Shown here piece after piece: positions 32,301 through 35,999 of a DNA stretch of 35,999 nucleotides. How positions within the stretch are numbered: position 1 is the stretch's first letter; every line of letters starts with the position of its first letter. The position numbers and the translations under genes are program-made. The stretch covers positions 1 to 35,999 of the forward strand of contig JBAZJN010000010.1 of NCBI GenBank assembly GCA_041651295.1. The letters run 5' to 3'. The notes beneath the pieces are model-generated. The model saw only the letters and a list, made by a program, of their open reading frames with translations, was not told the origin of the DNA and searched no databases. The DNA comes from JBAZJN01 sp041651295 (GTDB taxonomy: Bacteria; Patescibacteriota; UBA1384; XYA2-FULL-43-10; CAINNR01).

Positions 32301-33621
32301 GCCGGGTGAAACCATACAACAGATATTGATGAGCCCAAACTCCACTCAGGCCCTTCGTGATACGCAGGAACACGCCAGAAGCCAGGCCAGAAGCGACAAC
32401 AGGAATAATCTGATGTGGAGGATGGCAGACGCTCAGCTTTATCAATTAGACACAAATATTCCGGTCGGATTTACCAGAACAATGTTTAGCGGAACCGGAA
32501 AACAACGTACGATGATGCTCTTGCTTTACGCTGCTAACGCTATCAACCTGAGTGAAATCAAAATCGGCGGCGTTGGTGTTGGAGACATTGTTGCAATGAT
32601 ACCGGTATTTAAGGATACTATCGACTTCTTCCAAAATCCAAACTCTTTTGATTTAGATTCCTTCATTAGAAACGGGCGAATGGAGACACTTGACACCTGG
32701 CTCTCAAGTAAATTCAGTGGATTTCTTGGATTTGATTTGGCTCCGGGCACATTCACTTCGCTCTTCTATGGCTTAAAGACCGGCAACTTTACGCGAGACA
32801 ACACGATTACCGTCGGGAGTGAACAGCGAGTAATTCAAGGTATTACTAACGTTTATAAAGATTGGGCAACCGCTAAAATAACTTCCTGGGCAGACAAGGC
32901 TCTTGGGCTTCCGCAAGGAACAGTCTTTACGGCTTACAAGATGTACCGTGATCTTAATACCGCCCGAACCGCCTTGGCCAAGGCTAAAGACGCTGCCGCA
33001 GTAGCCGAAGCCAAAGCTAATTACGCTCAGATTAAAGCCGAACTAATATCATTTATTATCACAACCGTTTTCTCTAAACAGACCGCACAAGTTGAAGAGG
33101 CACTAAACCTAGTTCCGGGAACCGGAGCAATGTTAGTTTCATCGGCAGTCAGTTATTTGACGACCGGCGCAATTCCCTGGATGGCTTTGGCAATGTTTGT
33201 AATTGTCAACTTATTTGGAGTATATAAAGTCGAGGTTATATGTACTGCCGACGGCTATTACCCGGCAATCGGCATTCCTAGTTCGACAAACCCGGCCGGC
33301 TCGGACGATCCGACAATTTACGACAATGGAAACCTGGGCACGTTTGACGGAATGAATAACAATGACAGAAAAGACGGCTATATCGAGGCTGCGCGATACA
33401 AGGTCCGCACTGTAATCGGCGATGCTTTAATGCTGGCAGAAAAAAGCGGCGACGAAACAGCTGTTCCTTCACAAATTATGACTGGCCGCCAAGAAGATGT
33501 TGATTATTGGAATTATAAGATTGATGAGGAAATTTGTGATTTGATTGGTGGCTGCGAAGGCACTCGAGCCGGAGCCTGGCTCAATCAGCAAACAACAAGC
33601 TATATTCATATTGGCTTCTAG
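26386..33621 (+). CDS. Giant secreted repeat protein closing the secretion-like cluster
   Basis: The product has 2,411 residues from the ATG at 26386, which overlaps the previous stop; a GTG two codons earlier is possible. Residues 1-34 form a signal peptide (KLIYTLIITSLLAQPFLVFV). A motif of the form [IV]-G-x3-[LIV]-E-x2-L-x-[LIV]-P-x-G-T-[FIL] recurs at about residues 456, 487, 515, 544, 993, 1034, 1387, 1446, 1475, 1679, 2113, 2170 and 2236, so most of the protein is probably built of degenerate helical repeats. SAHSRGEAVDI at 327-337 matches the zinc-binding pattern of M15/VanY peptidases. One strong hydrophobic segment near the C-terminus (about 2255-2280) could anchor it. It is probably a surface-exposed part of the machine, such as an adhesin or outer conduit. 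The function is unknown. Confidence 0.88.
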   Translation: MKTFFHKLIYTLIITSLLAQPFLVFVSKTRAEEDFIEHGEGGIFNDEIEVTGGVVVSDPIAATASALAAIEADSSITLETGATDWSLSKLGDMSSYKSKLVFNPSDLQDIRILSCLGNAIPDYANHDDSLAVTTGKSIEEIANLRVDRPDEWKKLVESAQETARQQLVSNLKYDLPNFACIAGVDEAMAAEMLAHDTESVNAIITYAQEKVIIDRRVLMLLVNLVTPKNSGGAGHDRIKIYRIRSGYDRDARIYSRESDVTREQITEQEEANTETTTVSDLSSASRDELSTNPEFDSAEAQAAVIDSAGTNQGDLIFSDTEDDQNMSAHSRGEAVDISEIDNIRCTLIKKKRIGGDSKTVQPATPIKVAWQTSQGYDASPPPDYSTLSMNLQQMASGQYLELLDQIGIDPDSEESMADATFGDIVSLIGESLLAEIINSPTNSLSGYSLSDTARKIGGMILADKLELPRKAFIEADLLDLRDLETKIGEAMLEEKLSLNYGSLRGENLGQILENVGLRHLEKQLAVPEGTITAGLSGPDLKIAVGRGIIEETLQLPTGTFKGDTSYERLKDIVGERKIEFLFANPSEIDELLGINFGYSLEYKNGTRSADAYSTIVGAKILSDHAYIFDHNSASANALRLDVDPSAATAGSSLGAITSSNQDTVDVAKARFNWIMSGAITNVPGVATPGSFSEIYKAIGIDALSAAMTSNSQTRTAISRWLEVNSQPDRTNCSVVNPIVVPIPNPNTDPGQPATIDVTIPEDQIMATFGLRRGDLSRLFGCYNVAPAAVYKGLGEKALYNAVLNSTVAEQARTKYLADHPEITNFLNDVEFYRSRITTIVTLVNKIKEDWRDQSSENPSTQQAISQINSTTSSIGSVVGNINVGDISLSNLGDAVRTVREIPVQVDQVMSAVTTIQTANQELVDRANTTLADVSTIIHNIDEILAGEDQPEIGSLQTSNINVTNSESGGVVNRAMLLLLLSGRLSPKDFLTAVGASTVEESLNLPTNSILYYAKYLENPNRDKNDGKNAFFRAIGQAQLEETFGMPPYFFQGEFPASNATLTDVKNHVASTFNITQAEAGARIMQALELPGEFSTVENREIANISTLVVAANSVDEKLTIKQGTTANFLNGGQVDQANLGNSEIRMLAGKFDVSEEVINTFIRVRNGTESLEEAKKDKFKVSYNSHNEFAQKQSANGSDGNSLSDRCPIQFSYTSGTFSASLIEDNSYVYTNADGTQSFPSLEEARNYQEKTENQNKKVDFVQALGASMAPDAGSAGQVTNQLNAFLGDQNQASAFSDSALDGYRDQYHIPLELLQDFYQREDLIGDAADSKQIGSYIETIGKKTAERRITSTLLGGLTMTFAGLQIDASDIFDILDGNGLQVAYRIGARFLEDSLDIDPNLIIKVLEAPTQVLKNCSLSTIGGGLLGSALGVGTVSLSGNIYENVGAAKIEQVLGIPATSFRGATVDELISNVGAAKFAAAFGIPSSVAATADVVTGLFGNAESGYLRMPMEDQMSEIDRVLAYPNYVPGSVSDLTATSNTIETNVRNFIHRSDIWNLVEDPTAGTYEYQLYHFQTKIREIDSLLNLSEGKTKQMLTGTGGYTPDQYKRDIAGQVLLVNTTDILNALGLGEFSNFVVKGVALTQMITATVNDLKTCQNAGAQACTDAKVRIFDNLQTLLGVNFDAKLGLPSGTLATIITDPQRAVYTLISGALTSLDNSLGLVGDDGKPLPNSSFTSAFSIWWHEERGRPSYQNCDSDPQNCLSNDMNDNLVVGGFIPTSHNRWNYIAENIAGRLTYNWLTKLGILPTISPTGGSFAGYPNTETLIRESAHMLIHGDLRILEIAATVRGLEALHIYNDSNNPNLPDYLRISYEDVYYAIMGNPVMEQQYVDAATNNFAYSYSQGNTPSSSEIFNDTAEMENGGGAIYGSQCWPNASSESCVNATLINYAYSYYNNSQSFLQQPNNQSTGTPPGETIQQILMSPNSTQALRDTQEHARSQARSDNRNNLMWRMADAQLYQLDTNIPVGFTRTMFSGTGKQRTMMLLLYAANAINLSEIKIGGVGVGDIVAMIPVFKDTIDFFQNPNSFDLDSFIRNGRMETLDTWLSSKFSGFLGFDLAPGTFTSLFYGLKTGNFTRDNTITVGSEQRVIQGITNVYKDWATAKITSWADKALGLPQGTVFTAYKMYRDLNTARTALAKAKDAAAVAEAKANYAQIKAELISFIITTVFSKQTAQVEEALNLVPGTGAMLVSSAVSYLTTGAIPWMALAMFVIVNLFGVYKVEVICTADGYYPAIGIPSSTNPAGSDDPTIYDNGNLGTFDGMNNNDRKDGYIEAARYKVRTVIGDALMLAEKSGDETAVPSQIMTGRQEDVDYWNYKIDEEICDLIGGCEGTRAGAWLNQQTTSYIHIGF

Positions 33622-33663
33622 GAAGCTTATAAGCTGCTGAGCTTTTCAGCTATTAAGCTTGTA
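33620..33663 (+). repeat. AAGCTT-family repeat arm at the 3' side of four-helix-bundle gene 3
   Basis: It starts within the stop codon of the giant gene and carries AAGCTTATAAGC, TGAGCTTTT and AGCTATTAAGCTT. It encodes the last residues (KLNS) and stop of the minus-strand four-helix-bundle gene. Confidence 0.75.
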
Positions 33664-34002
33664 GATCATTGAATTTAACATTTTATTGATTTCGAAGATA
33701 CGATCAGTGATATTGTCGTTTTCAGATTTATCAATGAACTTAAGTTTGAAGGATATTATTACTTGTGTTTCTAATTCCGACAATGACCCTGATGCAATTT
33801 TCAAAAACTGTACAAAATCCTTCTTAGTGTTTCGAGAGCGCCCTTCAGCAATATTTGATGGAATAGAGATGGCTGATCTCTTCATCTGAAAAACTAGCCC
33901 GAATAATTCTTCTTTTGGGAACTTTTTAGTAGCTTTATAAACCGCCGGAGACAGCTCAACAGATTTCTGCCAAATAATAAGCTCCTTGAACGATTTGATC
34001 AT
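33646..34002 (-). CDS. Four-helix bundle (S23/23S rRNA IVP family) protein 3
   Basis: This 118-residue S23-family protein has FKELIIWQKSVELSPAVYKA, FPKEELFGLVFQMKRSA, SIPSNIAEGRSRNTKKDF and GSLSELETQVI. It is close to protein 1 in subfamily and unlike protein 2. It is the only four-helix-bundle gene here with a clear ribosome site (GGGGAG before the ATG). It points against the secretion cluster. Its stop codon and last codons lie in an AGCT-rich repeat, and inverted copies of that repeat stand 11 and 72 bases upstream of its start. The cassette is inserted exactly at the stop codon of the giant gene. Confidence 0.92.
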   Translation of the reverse strand: MIKSFKELIIWQKSVELSPAVYKATKKFPKEELFGLVFQMKRSAISIPSNIAEGRSRNTKKDFVQFLKIASGSLSELETQVIISFKLKFIDKSENDNITDRIFEINKMLNSMIYKLNS

Positions 34003-34013
34003 TTCTCCCCTTT

Positions 34014-34040
34014 CCTAAAGCTCAAAAGCTCAACGCTTAT
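34014..34040 (-). repeat. AAGCT-family repeat arm upstream of four-helix-bundle gene 3
   Basis: CCTAAAGCTCAAAAGCTCAA and the following CGCTTAT are the inverted counterpart of the ATAAGC...TGAGCTTTT part of the 33620-33663 arm. Confidence 0.65.
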
Positions 34041-34074
34041 CAATTCAATTGTTTTTAATATTTTTATTCTTCTT

Positions 34075-34119
34075 GAAGCTCAGAAGCTTAGCAGCTAAAC
34101 AGCTTAAAAGCTATTAATG
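34075..34119 (-). repeat. Second AAGCT-family arm, covering the DUF721 stop codon
   Basis: It contains GAAGCTCAGAAGCTTAGCAG, AACAGCTT and AAAAGCTATTAATG. Its complement resembles the 33620-33663 arm more than the 34014-34040 arm does. The last codons and stop (NSF then TAA) of the DUF721 gene are inside it. Confidence 0.65.
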
Positions 34120-34376
34120 ATTCTGATTTTGCTAACCACTTTTCTGCCTATTTTTTTATTAACGTGAGCGATTATTTCCTCGCTCATCATTTGGACTTCT
34201 CCGGCATCAATCGAATCCTTGCAGGAAAGCTTTAGGACGCCCTTAGAGAACGAAGTTGCCTCAAAACTACCTCTGCCATATTCCGAGGCGAAAAAACAAA
34301 TTTGAGACGCTACAGCCGCCCCTCCGAGCCCCTTCTTGGCCATCACCGGTAATAAAATCTTGTCAATTTTGTCCAT
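34104..34376 (-). CDS. DUF721 / DciA-like protein
   Basis: This 90-residue protein has the DUF721 core VLKLSCKDSIDAGEVQMMSEEIIAHVNKKIG ending in VVSKIRI. DUF721 includes DciA, the ancestral loader or operator of the replicative helicase DnaB. Whether this short CPR member acts in replication is not shown. Residues 1-45 are the KH-like or helical leader. I use the ATG at 34376; a TTG two codons upstream is possible. Its stop lies in an AAGCT-family repeat, so the C-terminal residues may be repeat-derived. Confidence 0.8.
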   Translation of the reverse strand: MDKIDKILLPVMAKKGLGGAAVASQICFFASEYGRGSFEATSFSKGVLKLSCKDSIDAGEVQMMSEEIIAHVNKKIGRKVVSKIRIINSF

Positions 34377-34396
34377 ATCCAAATAATAGCAGAAAA

Positions 34397-34421
34397 TAAT
34401 AAAAGGCCGATGCGCTGGCCT
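34397..34421 (-). terminator. Intrinsic terminator of the 34432-34983 gene
   Basis: On the minus strand AGGCC pairs with GGCCT over an eight-base loop, followed by TTTATTATTTT. The stem is short, but the position right after the stop fits. Confidence 0.6.
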
Positions 34422-34431
34422 CGACCATTGT

Positions 34432-34983
34432 TCACTTTTTCGGCGAAACCACCACGTTGATGATCAAAACACCGAGGTTTTTCCCGTCGTCCATCCACTT
34501 TATGCGGCTGTCTCTTCTGATGGGGATGATAATGTTGGCTACGCCTTCGCGAATCCCCCAGAAACGGATGTAGCCATCCTTCTGGATGTCGATCCGCACT
34601 GCCGGCTCTTGCGGATTATTCCCCTCTTTGTAGAGCTCAAAAGTCATGGGCTCCTCAAATGCCAGCTTGTCGCCCTTGACCAACCCCTTCCTGCTTGGTC
34701 CGCCTTCATACCTGTCGCCCTCCTGGATTCTCAAGGTGGAGTGATTCGGCAACTCGATATCGCCGCTCTTGCCAAGCCGGTGGCACTTCAGGGTTAGACC
34801 CCTGGAGTATTGGTTCCACGATAGTTGGACCAGTTGCTCCGCATAGTCGCAACTTGCGTCTCGACTGATCTCGATGACCTGCGGTTCGGAAGTGTGATTC
34901 ACCAGCCTTATGCAACCCCTGGCCAGTATAACCCCCGCGATGATCGCAACGCCGATGAGTACAGTATTTCCTCGTTTTGCCAC
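34432..34983 (-). CDS. Hypothetical membrane-anchored protein, single-gene unit
   Basis: The GTG start is fixed by GGAGGTG upstream. Of 183 residues, residues 7-22 (TVLIGVAIIAGVILAR) are a membrane segment. The rest is predicted extracytoplasmic and beta-rich, with the pair RIDIQKDGYIRFWG and IIIPIRRDSRIKW near the end. No family is recognised. The gene is GC-richer than the secretion cluster and is a single-gene unit with an extended -10 promoter and a terminator. The ribosome site lies in a 13-base palindrome. Confidence 0.72.
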   Translation of the reverse strand: MAKRGNTVLIGVAIIAGVILARGCIRLVNHTSEPQVIEISRDASCDYAEQLVQLSWNQYSRGLTLKCHRLGKSGDIELPNHSTLRIQEGDRYEGGPSRKGLVKGDKLAFEEPMTFELYKEGNNPQEPAVRIDIQKDGYIRFWGIREGVANIIIPIRRDSRIKWMDDGKNLGVLIINVVVSPKK

Positions 34984-34990
34984 AAAACTT

Positions 34991-35003
34991 CACCTCCGAG
35001 GTG
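34991..35003 (-). promoter_or_regulatory. Palindrome containing the ribosome site
   Basis: CACCTC, one central base and GAGGTG form a perfect six-base inverted repeat whose right half on the minus strand is the Shine-Dalgarno sequence of the 34432-34983 gene. It may be an operator or just a strong ribosome site. Confidence 0.45.
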
Positions 35004-35025
35004 AGTATGAAATCGGCTGAGCTAG

Positions 35026-35034
35026 ATACTAGCA
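35026..35034 (-). promoter_or_regulatory. Extended -10 promoter for the 34432-34983 gene
   Basis: TGCTAGTAT on the minus strand is a TG-n-TAGTAT extended -10, about 45 bases before the start codon. No -35 consensus is seen; the run of T from the preceding terminator occupies that place. Confidence 0.5.
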
Positions 35035-35047
35035 TAAATTTATTCAG

Positions 35048-35078
35048 AAAAAAATCCCCCACTAGCTTCAGTGCGGGG
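35048..35078 (-). terminator. Intrinsic terminator overlapping the end of the 35068-35487 gene
   Basis: On the minus strand CCCC-G-CACT pairs with AGTG-GGGG (one bulged G) and is followed by A and seven T. The upstream half of the stem contains the last His codon and reaches the stop. Confidence 0.75.
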
Positions 35079-35487
35079 CGGATAAGAGTTCGTTTTTGAT
35101 TCCGATCAGTTTGGCCACATCGTCGCGGGCCTGATTCCTGGACGGCAAGATAGGCCACCAATCCATTACACCCGGGATTTGGAGAAGATCGTCCGAATAA
35201 AGACATGGCTTGAAATATGACAACAGAAAACCCCTTATGTGTCGGAACGCCAGCTCAACACTTTCTATTACCCCCAAGCCATTGCGCAAGATCCGGTCAA
35301 TGTCCGGACTGCATAGAACGTATAGAACCAGCTGGAAGTCTCTCGGAATCTCCTGGCCAAGATCGAACCAACACATAGTATGCTGACAACCTAGTAGCGC
35401 ATATGTCAGAGGAAGTAGTTCCCATGACTTATCAGCAGACATAGAAACTGCGATTTTCAGCTTTGGTAGCTCGATCAAACCAGGCAT
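35068..35487 (-). CDS. Hypothetical 139-residue protein, single-gene unit
   Basis: The ATG at 35487 is preceded by GAGGTGAT at a good distance; a GTG three codons upstream would overlap that site. The product is soluble, with hydrophobic patches (LPLTYALLG, FQLVLYVLC) and Trp/Cys-rich stretches, and no recognised family. An upstream pair TTGTTT / TATTAT with an 18-base gap is a plausible promoter. As with its neighbours, it has its own strong terminator, and its base composition is slightly higher in GC than the secretion cluster. Confidence 0.6.
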   Translation of the reverse strand: MPGLIELPKLKIAVSMSADKSWELLPLTYALLGCQHTMCWFDLGQEIPRDFQLVLYVLCSPDIDRILRNGLGVIESVELAFRHIRGFLLSYFKPCLYSDDLLQIPGVMDWWPILPSRNQARDDVAKLIGIKNELLSAPH

Positions 35488-35506
35488 CACAATCACCTCT
35501 AGCTAT

Positions 35507-35536
35507 ATAATAACATATAAAAATATCCCGAAACAA
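35507..35536 (-). promoter_or_regulatory. Possible promoter for the 35068-35487 gene
   Basis: On the minus strand TTGTTT is followed after 18 bases by TATTAT (complement at 35507-35512), about 20 bases before the start codon. Confidence 0.4.
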
Positions 35537-35572
35537 AAAATCATCCTTTGATTATACTCAGGATGATTTTTT
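35535..35572 (-). terminator. Bidirectional intrinsic terminator
   Basis: AAAAAATCATCCT at 35535-35547 is perfectly mirrored by AGGATGATTTTTT at 35560-35572, giving a seven-base stem with a T run on either strand. On the minus strand it closes the 35592-35744 gene. Confidence 0.85.
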
Positions 35573-35591
35573 GTGGATTCCTCCACATTTT

Positions 35592-35744
35592 TTAAAAGAG
35601 GATAGTTCCATAGACAGTGCCAACGGCAACTGCCAAAACAGCAACAAGACTCATAGTGATTGCTTGTACAAGCGTAAGATCGGGCTTACGCTTAACCCTA
35701 CGTTCGTCGGCAACGACTTGAGCTTCAAACTCTTTCTCGGTCAT
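35592..35744 (-). CDS. 50-residue single-pass membrane protein
   Basis: This gene is very short but strongly supported. A TGGACA-17-TATAAT promoter with an extended -10 stands upstream, and GGGAGGG lies four bases before the ATG. A bidirectional terminator follows the TAA. The product starts MTEKEFEAQVVADERRVKRK, a charged cytosolic half, and ends in a membrane segment of about 24 residues (QAITMSLVAVLAVAVGTVYG plus TILF). No family is recognised. Its leader contains a compact three-way-junction RNA. Small tail-anchored-like proteins of this type often modulate a larger membrane complex, but no partner is evident. Confidence 0.75.
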   Translation of the reverse strand: MTEKEFEAQVVADERRVKRKPDLTLVQAITMSLVAVLAVAVGTVYGTILF

Positions 35745-35758
35745 TGTGCCCTCCCTCG

Positions 35759-35808
35759 CCCTGTCAAATGCGCCATAGGCGCCCTCGCGCTGCGAGGATT
35801 TAACAGGG
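35759..35808 (-). promoter_or_regulatory. Structured 5' leader: three-way-junction RNA
   Basis: An outer 11-bp helix (35759-35769 with 35798-35808, one U-G pair on minus-strand RNA) encloses two adjoining hairpins: GCGCC-ATA-GGCGC (35770-35782) and CCTCGC-GCT-GCGAGG (35783-35797), given as plus-strand bases. The three helices abut with no unpaired base between them. The wobble pair exists only in minus-strand RNA, the transcript of the 50-residue gene. It ends three bases before the Shine-Dalgarno site. Confidence 0.7.
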
Positions 35809-35831
35809 TAAATTGTTAAGTTGCTGATTTA

Positions 35832-35860
35832 ATTATAGCAGATGAGAAGAATTTTGTCCA
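35832..35860 (-). promoter_or_regulatory. Strong promoter for the 50-residue membrane protein gene
   Basis: On the minus strand TGGACA (35860-35855) and TATAAT (35837-35832) are 17 bases apart, and TGC directly before the -10 makes it an extended -10. Transcription would start near 35825, giving a leader of about 80 bases. Confidence 0.8.
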
Positions 35861-35888
35861 GTCTTTGAATTGGAAATGATATAGATAC

Positions 35889-35949
35889 CCACGGGCATAG
35901 CCCGTGGTACTAGCCCAGGTCAAGCTTCGCTTGCCCTGAATCCTGGGCT
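35889..35949 (-). mobile_element. Hairpin pair at the end of an IS200-like element
   Basis: CCACGGGC-ATA-GCCCGTGG (35889-35907) is a perfect eight-base stem just after the stop codon of the partial transposase. AGCCCAGG (35912-35919) pairs with CCTGGGCT (35942-35949), enclosing CAAGC-TTC-GCTTG. Subterminal imperfect palindromes recognised as hairpins are the hallmark of Y1 transposase elements and REP-type derivatives. Confidence 0.55.
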
Positions 35950-35999
35950 TGCTGATATTTAACGTACTTGATAATTTGCTGCTCATTTAGTCCCACGGT
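35910..35999 (-). CDS. Y1 (IS200/REP-type) transposase, C-terminal fragment
   Basis: Only the last 29 residues are inside the window; the gene continues past the right edge. The fragment reads TVGLNEQQIIKYVKYQ and ends in DLG before TAG. A VG-(x)-(x)-E...I-x-Y-[IV]-x-x-Q helix at the C-terminus is characteristic of single-strand HUH transposases of the IS200 group, where the Tyr is the nucleophile. Hairpin-forming palindromes around the stop codon support the call. The evidence is short, so the assignment is tentative. Confidence 0.5.
   Translation of the reverse strand, partial: TVGLNEQQIIKYVKYQQAQDSGQAKLDLG

Noticed and set aside
26386..33621. LPxTG sortase signals in the giant protein
   Set aside because: The motif is LPxGT rather than LPxTG, it recurs internally, and it is not followed by the hydrophobic segment and basic tail of sortase substrates.
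11692..34119. Diversity-generating retroelement suggested by Avd-like four-helix-bundle proteins
   Set aside because: No reverse transcriptase, template repeat or C-type lectin target is present; the proteins match the general S23 family and their repeats are inverted flanks, not TR/VR pairs.
34706..35206. Minus-strand open frame bridging the 34432 and 35068 genes
   Set aside because: It crosses a strong terminator and a promoter and is out of frame with both supported genes.
35572..35593. TGTGGA-TTCC-TCCACA followed by TTTTTT as a plus-strand terminator
   Set aside because: It has the right shape, but no plus-strand gene precedes it; it may only add to the neighbouring bidirectional terminator.

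Overview
The window looks like chromosomal DNA of a host-associated, reduced-genome bacterium of the Candidate Phyla Radiation (Patescibacteria). This is inferred from short versions of core enzymes (a 739-residue ValRS, a MurE with almost no N-terminal domain), AT-leaning genes that mostly lack Shine-Dalgarno sites, and a PrgI / TraC-N-like / VirB4 cluster that ends in a 2,411-residue secreted protein. No rRNA, tRNA or CRISPR array was seen. Bases 1-131 hold nothing I can assign, and there is no gene-free stretch above 300 bases.

Layout. Bases 1-4.4 kb: valS on the minus strand, with a GIY-YIG cassette abutting its stop codon and three GC-richer single-gene units around it. Bases 4.4-11.6 kb: tsaD, then a rightward cell-envelope set (FemA/B-like aminoacyltransferase, murE, a Xer-type recombinase, a PAP2-like membrane protein, a GxxExxY protein, uppP, a TPR membrane protein). 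Bases 11.7-33.6 kb: a four-helix-bundle gene, then one long collinear type IV secretion-like cluster. In order it holds a secreted protein, a VirB6/TrbL-like channel, a small helical protein, an HExxH protein, PrgI, a TraC-N-like protein, VirB4, a second four-helix-bundle gene, a lysozyme-like/amidase fusion, a PEGA/propeller protein, an M23 peptidase and the giant protein. Bases 33.6-36 kb: a third four-helix-bundle gene, a DUF721/DciA-like gene, three more GC-richer single-gene units on the minus strand, and the 3' end of a Y1 (IS200-like) transposase at the right edge.

How it fits together. The left half makes and tailors peptidoglycan precursors and recycles undecaprenyl phosphate. The right half looks like an envelope-spanning translocation machine with an ATPase, a polytopic channel and two wall-cutting enzymes to pass the cell wall. 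No coupling protein (VirD4) or relaxase is in the window.

The most unusual signal is a recurrent cassette. Five small genes (one GIY-YIG, one GxxExxY/PD-(D/E)XK-like, three four-helix-bundle) each sit between inverted copies of a repeat family private to that cassette. Start and/or stop codons lie in or next to the repeats, and insertion is immediately at or after neighbouring stop codons. Gene-less inverted pairs of three of these families occur elsewhere in the window, one of them read in frame inside tsaD. Other short repeats are read in frame inside valS, tsaD, the xer gene and uppP. This resembles autonomous elements with MITE-like derivatives, but mobility is an inference. A second highlight is a 50-nt three-way-junction RNA, with no unpaired junction bases, in the leader of a 50-residue membrane protein gene near the right end.
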